DNA of 20,395 bases from an uncultured Bacilli bacterium (GTDB lineage Bacteria; Bacillota_I; Bacilli_A; RF39; UBA660): positions 1 through 20,395 of the forward strand of contig CAKPCJ010000020.1 of NCBI GenBank assembly GCA_934141575.1. The letters run 5' to 3'. How positions within the stretch are numbered: the stretch's first letter is position 1; each line of letters opens with the position of its first letter. This document shows, piece by piece, positions 14,314-20,395 of the stretch. A program made the position numbers and the translations under genes. The notes under the pieces were generated by a model. It saw only the letters and a program-made list of their open reading frames with translations, searched no databases and was not told where the DNA came from.

Positions 14314-14571
14314 ATTCAATTTTTGTTTCAAAAAATTCTCAAATGTTCTAAGACCATACACTGGATTGTAATAATTTGGAAATTCATTTAAATGTGCTAA
14401 AGCAATTTTTGCAGTAGTTAAAACATCATCATCCGTGACATTAGTTTTAGAATTTTGCTTACCATGTTCAAGTTCTATATTCATTCCATCAAGGAATTCA
14501 TTAAAACTATACTTATCAAACCGAACTCCAAGCTCATTTGCTGCATCTATTGCCTGTTCCATACTAAACAT
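14305..14571 (-). CDS. DUF5661 family small protein
   Basis: This 88-residue protein fits the uncharacterised DUF5661 family. Signature parts are ANELGVRFDKYSFNEFLDGMN (about 11-31), the ELEHG stretch with a conserved His (about 33-37), TNVTDDDVLTTAKIALAHLNEFPNYY (about 43-68) and a variable tail. It is soluble, acidic-to-neutral and probably all-helical. No biochemical role is known to me for the family. GGTGAT lies 7 bases before the ATG. It follows the deacetylase gene by 30 bases and may be the last gene of that operon, since no terminator or convincing promoter lies between them. The family match is from memory of the conserved LEHG and KIALAHLNEFP motifs. Confidence 0.8.
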   Translation of the reverse strand: MFSMEQAIDAANELGVRFDKYSFNEFLDGMNIELEHGKQNSKTNVTDDDVLTTAKIALAHLNEFPNYYNPVYGLRTFENFLKQKLNNK

Positions 14572-14601
14572 ATCTCATCACCCAAGATATTATATGAAAG
14601 C

Positions 14602-15999
14602 CTAATTCTGAGGGTTATGTTTTATTTGCGGAGTGGATTCAGTTATTTTATCAAATTTATATCCCTTTGACTTACCATATCTTATAATGTCCCTTAAAGC
14701 TTCTAATGTATAAGTTTTCGCAGCACTATCGTGCATTAATACAACATTAGTTTTTCTAGTACTTAATCCAGATACCACATTATTATATACTGTAGTTCTT
14801 GTTGGATTAGATGAAGCATCTCCAGAAGAAATATTCCAATCAAAATAAATAAAGCCTCTATTCATTACCTCTTTTGAAAGCCTACTCATTATATGAGAAT
14901 TATATCTTCTACTCACAGTATTAGAAGTACCACCAGGAAATCTTATTATATTTGGCTCAACACCAATTATATTCTTAACTTTTTGCCTAATAGCGTACAA
15001 ATCGTTAAAATAGGCATCATCTGATGAATAAATTTTAGCATAATTGTGAGTATATGAATGAAGCGCTATTGTATGACCTTCATCATACGCTCTTTTGATT
15101 ATATAATTCAAATCGTCAGACGCATTTATTACGAAAAAAGTAGCTTTTACATTTTCTTCTTTTAAAATATCAAGTATTTTTGGCGTTATATTAGCACTTG
15201 GACCATCATCAAATGTAAGATAAATCGTACTGCCACTATAATCCGACCTATTTATTACTTTAACATATCTAGTTGCCTTAGCAGTATTAGAAGAACTGTC
15301 AGAAACCTCATATGTTATCTCATATGATCCAACTGAATATGAATCAACCGAACCAGATATTTTTATATTAGAAGTTAAGTCACCATCACAATTATCAGTA
15401 GCAGTAGCGCCTTTTTCTTGATAGTTATCACCCTTATACACATACTGTATAGCATTATCGTTAAGAGTAATTACTGGCGCGATATTATCAGCTTTTACCA
15501 AATTTCTATTTTTAGTAGATATATTATTAGAACTATCCTTTGATGTATAAGTTATACTATCATCATTAGTTTTAACCTCAACACTAGAAGTTATATCCCC
15601 ATCATAATTATCTATAGAAGTATAACCTTCCTCTTTATATACACCATTAGGACATATTTGAGCAGTTTCGCTTCCAATCAAAGTTAAAACAGGAGCTACG
15701 TTATCAATTACAATCACTTTTCGTACCTTTTTTACTCTGAAAAATAAGAATTTAGTTTCATATAAAATATCATACTCACCAATCTTATTTTCATCTACAT
15801 TTGACTTTATACTAACCTTATAGCCACCCTTTAAACTTTTAACATTATAGCCTTGTTCAATATATTTTTCGCCATATTGTATTTTTACTTTTTTGTCGCC
15901 ATTTAAAATAATTTTAGGGTAAAAAAGATAAAAAAGAATTACCAAAACAACAAAAAAATAAAGCAAAATTCCCAAAATTATAACTTTTTTCTTATCCAT
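14602..15999 (-). CDS. Membrane-anchored polysaccharide deacetylase with Ig-like DUF5011 repeats
   Basis: This 465-residue surface enzyme has a short cytoplasmic Lys stretch, one N-terminal transmembrane helix (about 6-28), three Ig-like repeats of the DUF5011 type (about 30-98, 101-168 and 172-249, with the pattern GYTSIDNYDGDIT / GATATDNCDGDLT), and a NodB deacetylase domain (about 258-455). NodB motifs are intact: TFDDG (Asp264, Asp265), HSYTH (His314, His318 for the metal), RFPGG (353-357), FDWNISSGD (386-394) and LMHD (His423). Family members remove acetyl groups from peptidoglycan or other GlcNAc polymers, which often gives lysozyme resistance. The first repeat resembles the start of the 397-residue deacetylase at 19056-20249, so the two look paralogous. 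The gene follows the 222-residue gene by 16 bases. The exact substrate cannot be told from sequence. Confidence 0.92.
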   Translation of the reverse strand: MDKKKVIILGILLYFFVVLVILFYLFYPKIILNGDKKVKIQYGEKYIEQGYNVKSLKGGYKVSIKSNVDENKIGEYDILYETKFLFFRVKKVRKVIVIDNVAPVLTLIGSETAQICPNGVYKEEGYTSIDNYDGDITSSVEVKTNDDSITYTSKDSSNNISTKNRNLVKADNIAPVITLNDNAIQYVYKGDNYQEKGATATDNCDGDLTSNIKISGSVDSYSVGSYEITYEVSDSSSNTAKATRYVKVINRSDYSGSTIYLTFDDGPSANITPKILDILKEENVKATFFVINASDDLNYIIKRAYDEGHTIALHSYTHNYAKIYSSDDAYFNDLYAIRQKVKNIIGVEPNIIRFPGGTSNTVSRRYNSHIMSRLSKEVMNRGFIYFDWNISSGDASSNPTRTTVYNNVVSGLSTRKTNVVLMHDSAAKTYTLEALRDIIRYGKSKGYKFDKITESTPQIKHNPQN

Positions 16000-16015
16000 A
16001 TTATCACTTCTTTAA

Positions 16016-16684
16016 TTATTTACATTCCAACCCAGCCCTTGTTTGAATTGTTTTAACAACATCAATTTTTTGGTCTAAAGTCACATCTGTTAATTGATCA
16101 GCTTTACTTGAATTTAAAATATTTAAATCCACTATCTGAGTTAATTTATAAGTATTATCTGCTTCCTCATATATAAGCTCTAATCCATCAATATCTTTAT
16201 AATTATTTAAAACCTCATCAAATGAAGATGAAATATACTCATAAAAAGAACTATCATTTATAAGTTTTTCATTAGATACCTCTATAATATAAGTATATTT
16301 TGCAGTTTTAACCTTGTTATTATTATATCCATAAATTTTATTTACACTCATAGTTAATCCATCTTGGACATAAGATAAATCACAAGTTAATTCATGCATA
16401 ACATCACTTGCTTCAAAATCAGGGTCTGTTTTTACTGTATCAACTTTTTTAGGTATAATTAAATACTTCAAATCAGTAAACGCAAAAAAGCAAGTAATTA
16501 TAATCAATACGGAAGATACTACAAGCATTGCTACTATTTTTTTATTTGATTTTGGCTCCTCAGTTTTAATAGTAGAATCATATATCATTTCACCTTGTCT
16601 TCTATTGGCAGCATTAACAGTTTCAAATGAATACTTCCCAGCATTTTTCAACTTTTCGTTATTATATATAGGTTGATTTCTCAT
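16016..16684 (-). CDS. Single-span membrane protein, unknown function
   Basis: I do not recognise this 222-residue protein. A polar cytoplasmic N-terminus (1-48, Asn/Lys-rich) precedes one transmembrane helix (about 50-69), and about 150 residues follow, probably outside the cell. The outer domain has regular alternating hydrophobic residues (TYIIEVSNEKL, LELIYEEADNTYKLTQIVDLN) that suggest an alpha/beta fold, and two Cys (about 100 and 221) that could pair. Topology resembles small bitopic cell-envelope proteins. AGGAG lies 7 bases before the ATG, and the stop codon of the 44-residue peptide gene overlaps this site (TAGGAG), implying translational coupling. It is followed by the deacetylase gene after 16 bases, so a role in wall or surface-polymer modification is a reasonable guess only. 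Confidence 0.75.
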   Translation of the reverse strand: MRNQPIYNNEKLKNAGKYSFETVNAANRRQGEMIYDSTIKTEEPKSNKKIVAMLVVSSVLIIITCFFAFTDLKYLIIPKKVDTVKTDPDFEASDVMHELTCDLSYVQDGLTMSVNKIYGYNNNKVKTAKYTYIIEVSNEKLINDSSFYEYISSSFDEVLNNYKDIDGLELIYEEADNTYKLTQIVDLNILNSSKADQLTDVTLDQKIDVVKTIQTRAGLECK

Positions 16685-16693
16685 ATATTACTC

Positions 16694-16828
16694 CTAAATA
16701 CACACTTCATATATTGCAACAACACAAGTCAATATTAATATAGTAAGTATGAATATTGACATTGGTATCATTAATTCTTTAAATTCTTTTTTACCAAAAT
16801 TATAAACTTGTTTATCATTTTCTTTCAA
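16694..16828 (-). CDS. 44-residue single-pass membrane peptide
   Basis: This short frame runs from TTG 16826-16828 to TAG 16694-16696. It has 19 polar, mostly charged residues (KENDKQVYNFGKKEFKEL), then one hydrophobic helix (about 21-40, IPMSIFILTILILTCVVAIY) and a four-residue tail. GAGGAG lies 9 bases before the TTG; another in-frame TTG directly after that site is too close to use. A good promoter (16855-16883) sits immediately upstream, and the stop overlaps the ribosome binding site of the 222-residue membrane protein gene. It is too short for most gene finders but has every expression signal. It could be a small regulatory or partner subunit of the next membrane protein; that is inference from position. 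Confidence 0.65.
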   Translation of the reverse strand: MKENDKQVYNFGKKEFKELMIPMSIFILTILILTCVVAIYEVCI

Positions 16829-16854
16829 AGTATTCAACTCCTCTTACGATACCA

Positions 16855-16883
16855 ATTATATATTATTTTACCCAACTATTCAA
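16855..16883 (-). promoter_or_regulatory. Sigma-A promoter of the small-peptide / deacetylase operon
   Basis: TTGAAT (16878-16883; 4 of 6), a 17-base spacer and a perfect TATAAT (16855-16860) on the minus strand. The predicted start is about 20 bases before the TTG start of the 44-residue peptide, after the end of the 715-residue gene. Confidence 0.7.
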
Positions 16884-16892
16884 CTTTTAAAA

Positions 16893-19040
16893 TTACTTTT
16901 TAAGTACTTTTCCTCTTTCCACAACAAAACTATTAATTTCATCTATAGATACAGAAAATCCCGGATTATAATAGCTTTTTATTATTCTCTGCATCAATAT
17001 ATAAGAATATTTCAAAACTGGGTTTATTACATTCACTTCATATGGATACTTCTTTACAACATCAGTACTAATTCCAAACTTTCTAGAACTACTTTCTAAC
17101 ATTTTATTGATTAAATCAAAATCGGAATGTTTAAGTTTACCAAACAAATAATTAAGATCATTAAAAATTCTATAATTCAAATCACCTTCAATATAACTTA
17201 CTATATATGGTATATTTTTTTTATTTGCCTCTAAAGATTGTTTAATTAATCCATCGAATCCACTTCTCATATCAAATATATTTATTGTTTCTAAATCCTG
17301 AGCATATTTAACATCAAAGTTAGTTTTTTCCATTGGTTTAACAATTGAATTGTAAATATAATTAGCTTCCAAAATTCCCTTATAAAAATGAAATTCAAAA
17401 GTTATACTAGGATTAGCTTTATCAGTGCTAAATTTAGAATATTTTCTCATATTATTAGAATCTATGCAGTCTTTAGTAGCAAGTTCATACAAATCAGTTC
17501 CAACTAAAAAATATGGTGTCAAATCAACAACATTAATTTTTAAAATTAAATATTCTCCATTTCTAGAAACTGAATATGTCGTAGTATTATTTTCATCAAA
17601 ACAAATAGAATTATTTACACATCTTCTTTCAGAATTAGAAAGTTCTTTTTTATAATAAAAATCTAAATAACTATAGCTTTCACCCTGAATCTCAGGAAAT
17701 TTCATATCATTTGAAATTCCAACAGAATTTCTTATCTTGCTTATTCTAAACAGAATAATATTTTTAGAAACTGTACTGCAACCTATTTGTTTTATTTGCT
17801 TAATATATTCATCAGTAATAAGTTCTATTTCTGTTTTATCATCACTATTCAAATTATAAAGTTTCGCAAAAACATTTTCAAGCAAATCAATAGTTTTTTC
17901 ATTATAACCGTAACGCATTTGTAATATATTATTATACTCATTTAATAATGCTTTGTATACGTTTATAACAGTGCTTTTTCCATTGTACATACAGCTAGCT
18001 ATATCAGGCATTTCATCAAGCATCTTATTTACATATTCTTCATAATTATTAAATATAAAATATAATATAATTTCAAATCTAGGATCATTTTGAATCATTT
18101 GTTGTCTTTTATTATTTAACTTTCCAATCATAGAATTAATAGTTTTTTTGTCAGAAGTTTTAAAATTTTTAATGGCCTTTTTTATTGCTTTCTGAAAGTT
18201 TTCAATATAATATAAATTTTTCTCATTAAAACTATAATTATTAAGCAAATGTTTAACCAAAGAAATTATATCAGTTTTACTAACTTTTTCGGTTTCAAGA
18301 TAATATTTAGCAGCAAAATAATAATCACTTATACCACATTTAGGAATTTTTCCTATATATATTCCCTCAACAATTTCCTGTTGCTTTTGTGTAATAACAG
18401 TTTGATCAAACACAGTAGATTGTTTTGGAATCACAGGTTGCCTTTTTATACCAGTTAACAATCTATATGCCAATTTTTTTGTTTCATTAATACATAAAAT
18501 TTCATTATACAAAGTAGACTTTAAAGTAATATTTTCCAAGTTAATTTCGTAAGAGCTTAACAAATCTCTAATTTTTGATATTCTTATCTGAATTTCAGAT
18601 TGATTTAAGCTTTTACAATTTTGTAAAGATTGAATTACACGTTTTGATTTTTCACTTAATTCTAATGTTTCATTTACTTCATATGAATTAATACTTTTTT
18701 TCAAAACAGAATTTATATAATTTTGTCTTTCTTTACAAAAATCAATTATAGACATATATATAACTTTTGCCTCTTCAGCATATTTAGAATTTAAAAGTTC
18801 ATATAGCTTATCAGTTATATCGATATTATTTATTATAACTTGATCAGGAATTATAATAGGCTTTTTTGAATTATTTTTTACTTTCTTAAACTTTGAATTA
18901 TTTTTTACTTCATCTGCAGATACTTTAGCTTCCTCTTTCAATAATCTTATTTCCATTCTAATTTGCTCAGCCTTTTCATCCTCACCATTTCTTAAACACT
19001 CATTTTTTTTATTTATCAAATTTGAAATCTTTTTCTTCAT
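16893..19040 (-). CDS. Large protein with a degenerate RNase II/R (RNB)-like C-terminal domain
   Basis: This 715-residue protein has a charged coiled-coil start (1-60), a long helical Lys/Asn-rich region (about 65-450) that I cannot place, and a C-terminal part (about 465-693) that follows the RNB domain of RNase II/R in order. NGEYLILKINVVDLTPYFLV (494-513) matches the GVHIADVSHYV strand region. ITFEFHFYKGILEANYIYNSIV (546-567) matches the strand and S/T-I-x-S stretch before the YEEAQ helix. NPVLKYSYILMQRII (673-687) matches SPIRRYxDLxxHRLL. The metal-binding DxDDA is replaced by C474-V-N476-N477-S, and the preceding TID by ELS, so catalysis is not expected. No S1 or cold-shock domain is evident, nor a signal peptide. 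AGGGGGA precedes the ATG. It lies 15 bases after a deacetylase gene, so they are cotranscribed. The RNB relation is by eye and needs profile or structure comparison. Confidence 0.6.
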   Translation of the reverse strand: MKKKISNLINKKNECLRNGEDEKAEQIRMEIRLLKEEAKVSADEVKNNSKFKKVKNNSKKPIIIPDQVIINNIDITDKLYELLNSKYAEEAKVIYMSIIDFCKERQNYINSVLKKSINSYEVNETLELSEKSKRVIQSLQNCKSLNQSEIQIRISKIRDLLSSYEINLENITLKSTLYNEILCINETKKLAYRLLTGIKRQPVIPKQSTVFDQTVITQKQQEIVEGIYIGKIPKCGISDYYFAAKYYLETEKVSKTDIISLVKHLLNNYSFNEKNLYYIENFQKAIKKAIKNFKTSDKKTINSMIGKLNNKRQQMIQNDPRFEIILYFIFNNYEEYVNKMLDEMPDIASCMYNGKSTVINVYKALLNEYNNILQMRYGYNEKTIDLLENVFAKLYNLNSDDKTEIELITDEYIKQIKQIGCSTVSKNIILFRISKIRNSVGISNDMKFPEIQGESYSYLDFYYKKELSNSERRCVNNSICFDENNTTTYSVSRNGEYLILKINVVDLTPYFLVGTDLYELATKDCIDSNNMRKYSKFSTDKANPSITFEFHFYKGILEANYIYNSIVKPMEKTNFDVKYAQDLETINIFDMRSGFDGLIKQSLEANKKNIPYIVSYIEGDLNYRIFNDLNYLFGKLKHSDFDLINKMLESSSRKFGISTDVVKKYPYEVNVINPVLKYSYILMQRIIKSYYNPGFSVSIDEINSFVVERGKVLKK

Positions 19041-19055
19041 AAAATCCCCCTAAAA

Positions 19056-20249
19056 CTAATTTATACTTTTTATAAAATAGTTAATACTATTTCCACCAGA
19101 AACCCTTATTCTTGGAAGTTCCAATTTATCCATGCCAGGTTTAATTTTACCATATTTAGTCGTAACAGCTAAATGAAAACCAGTCTTATTTAACATTACC
19201 TTTTCCCTCTCATTTACATCCCCAAACGGATAACAAAAAACCATATTTGACTTGGTAACTGAAATTGACTCTTTCAAATCTTGAATTCCTTTTTCTTCAT
19301 CGATACATTGAAACAGTCCCTTATGTCCAGTACTACATCCACCTCTATGCATATTATTAGAATGTGATTCAATTGAAATTAAAGAAGAATCATACTTATA
19401 ATTACTAGGCGAATACCAACTTGTAATCATAAACGAAGTAGCTGGAACTTTGTATTTTTCTAACACCGGAACACCTAAATTAAAAAACGAAGGATCCCCA
19501 TCATCTACAGTAATTACTATAGATTTATCAGGAAGTTTTATTTTACCATCTAAGTATAACTCTATTTCCTTCCAAGTTGGAAAATAGTAATTATTATCAA
19601 CTAAATACTTAACCTGTTCCTCAAAATCAGAAATATAAATCCAATTATTATCAGTAGCATGAGTCTTAGTAGAATCATCATAAAAGAAATGATACATCAA
19701 AATAGGAATTTCATTAACAGAATTACTATCCTTATTAATTACATGTATATTTCTAGTCAAAATAGCCTCATTAGATGAAGAATCAGTAGATGTATATGTA
19801 ATTAAATAATCGCCTACCTTATTTTTATCAACATCTGATTTTACAACAACCTTATTACTTATATCACCATCATAATTATCAATTGAAACTACGCCATCCT
19901 CATCATATTCATTACCCAAATATAAATAAATATCACTATTACCTTTCAATTTCATCTCGGGTTTAATATCATCTATCACATTAACTTTTCTAATTATAGT
20001 CTTTTTATCAACTTCATACGTGATTTCATAAACTCCAGGCTTACTTACATCGACACTACCACTTATTTTAATCTTAGAAATATCAATATTCTTTAATCCT
20101 AATTCATAATATTTCTCACCAAGTTTTATATTAACTTCACTATCACCATTTAATTCTAAATTATTCTTAAATATTACGTTAAGCATAAAAAGAATTATAA
20201 CTATAAGCAAGCAAATAATAAGTACACCTAAAAACATTCTTTTTTTCAT
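19056..20249 (-). CDS. Membrane-anchored polysaccharide deacetylase (PgaB/IcaB-like) with DUF5011 repeats
   Basis: From ATG 20247-20249 this is 397 residues: an N-terminal transmembrane helix (about 5-27), two Ig-like DUF5011-type repeats (about 30-93 and 96-171, the second with GVVSIDNYDGDIS), and a deacetylase domain (about 180-395). Motifs are IPILMYH (about 181-187), TVDDGDPSFF with the Asp pair (about 249-250), ESHSNNMH supplying metal ligands (His296, His301), YPFGD (about 340-344) and LPRIRV (about 378-383). The ILMYH start and long insert resemble IcaB/PgaB-type enzymes acting on poly-GlcNAc or related polymers. The upstream in-frame GTG (20256-20258) lies inside AGGTGAG, which is correctly spaced for the ATG. 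It is the first gene of an operon with the RNB-like protein. Confidence 0.92.
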   Translation of the reverse strand: MKKRMFLGVLIICLLIVIILFMLNVIFKNNLELNGDSEVNIKLGEKYYELGLKNIDISKIKISGSVDVSKPGVYEITYEVDKKTIIRKVNVIDDIKPEMKLKGNSDIYLYLGNEYDEDGVVSIDNYDGDISNKVVVKSDVDKNKVGDYLITYTSTDSSSNEAILTRNIHVINKDSNSVNEIPILMYHFFYDDSTKTHATDNNWIYISDFEEQVKYLVDNNYYFPTWKEIELYLDGKIKLPDKSIVITVDDGDPSFFNLGVPVLEKYKVPATSFMITSWYSPSNYKYDSSLISIESHSNNMHRGGCSTGHKGLFQCIDEEKGIQDLKESISVTKSNMVFCYPFGDVNEREKVMLNKTGFHLAVTTKYGKIKPGMDKLELPRIRVSGGNSINYFIKSIN

Positions 20250-20266
20250 ATAACTCACCTAATAAA

Positions 20267-20275
20267 ATTATAACA
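20267..20275 (-). promoter_or_regulatory. Extended -10 promoter of the deacetylase / RNB-like operon
   Basis: TGT followed by a perfect TATAAT on the minus strand, just after the upstream terminator and about 18 bases before the deacetylase start codon. No convincing -35 box is visible, which is tolerated with an extended -10. Confidence 0.55.
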
Positions 20276-20280
20276 TTTTA

Positions 20281-20313
20281 AAACAAAAAAGATAACACTT
20301 TTAATGTGTTATC
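20281..20313 (-). terminator. Rho-independent terminator of the right-edge gene
   Basis: A perfect 8-bp stem (GATAACAC with GTGTTATC, 7-base loop; 20291-20313) is followed by six Ts on the minus strand. The TAA stop of the upstream gene (20309-20311) lies within the first arm. Confidence 0.88.
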
Positions 20314-20395
20314 TTACAACTTCATAAGAAATAGAAGCCGCTGTTGTTAAATCATCACCATATGAACTTGTTATTGTTCTTGATTCCCCTGGTTT
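20309..20395 (-). CDS. C-terminal end of an unidentified protein
   Basis: A frame enters from the window edge and ends at TAA 20309-20311, giving the last 28 residues (KPGESRTITSSYGDDL, then an Ala/Ser stretch and ISYEVVR). The PGE-S/T-x-x-I pattern followed by D-L and a closing ISYEVV strand resembles the end of FxLYD-type beta-sandwich domains on secreted proteins, but 28 residues are too few to assign a family. The stop codon sits inside a strong terminator, which supports a real gene end. Confidence 0.55.
   Translation of the reverse strand, partial: KPGESRTITSSYGDDLTTAASISYEVVR

Noticed and set aside
16885..16915. Terminator after the 715-residue gene
   Set aside because: An AAAAGTACTT / AAGTAATTTT stem is possible but has a mismatch and no T run after it; too weak to call.
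16893..19040. An active ribonuclease R/II
   Set aside because: The metal-binding Asp cluster is replaced by Cys/Asn/Ser and the SPIRRY motif is altered, so only a degenerate RNB-like domain is claimed.
1..20395. Mycoplasma-type code with TGA as Trp
   Set aside because: Trp residues in conserved proteins such as DnaK, PepF and Tgt are read from TGG, no internal TGA interrupts conserved genes, and TGA serves as stop for tgt and ruvA.

Overview
The window is a strongly A+T-rich stretch of a low-GC Gram-positive (Firmicutes/Bacilli-type) chromosome. The evidence is strong AGGAGG or GGTGAT ribosome binding sites, sigma-A-type promoters, HrcA/CIRCE heat-shock control, a Gram-positive LexA box, the ruvA-ruvB-queA-tgt gene order known from Bacillus relatives, and a SpoIIIAH homologue. 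Conserved genes use TGG for Trp and have no internal TGA, so the standard bacterial code fits better than the mycoplasma code. The reduced, very A+T-rich style would suit an uncultured gut Bacilli lineage near the Mollicutes (RF39-like); that placement is inference. All genes but one lie on the minus strand, so the text below reads from high to low coordinates.

Cell-surface region (about 20395 to 14281). The end of an unidentified gene and its terminator are followed by a membrane-anchored polysaccharide deacetylase with Ig-like DUF5011-type repeats, cotranscribed with a 715-residue protein. The C-terminal third of that protein looks like an RNase II/R (RNB) domain that has lost its catalytic aspartates. 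A new promoter then serves a 44-residue single-span peptide, a 222-residue single-span membrane protein, a second DUF5011-repeat deacetylase and possibly a small DUF5661 protein.

Heat-shock operon (14190 to 7691). hrcA-grpE-dnaK-pepF-dnaJ are read from one sigma-A promoter flanked by two CIRCE operators. pepF (oligoendopeptidase F) is inserted between dnaK and dnaJ, and a GCAA-loop hairpin follows dnaK. A small multi-span membrane protein lies after the operon terminator.

DNA repair and tRNA modification (7080 to 1141). A 298-residue orphan is the only plus-strand gene. It diverges from ruvAB, whose -35 box overlaps a LexA/SOS box. Inserted between ruvB and queA is a 53-residue peptide with 18 cysteines (metallothionein-like), with its own promoter and a 7-bp inverted repeat at the predicted start of its mRNA. 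A coiled-coil protein of unknown function separates queA from tgt, the two queuosine genes.

Left end (1072 to 1). A solitary spoIIIAH-like gene is followed by the 5' part of a type IV pilin/pseudopilin gene that runs off the window.

The main candidates for something undescribed are the 18-Cys peptide, the RNB pseudoenzyme set among surface-deacetylase genes, the 44-residue membrane peptide and the SOS-adjacent orphan. No rRNA, tRNA, CRISPR array or insertion sequence was seen. No gene-free gap exceeds about 210 bases.
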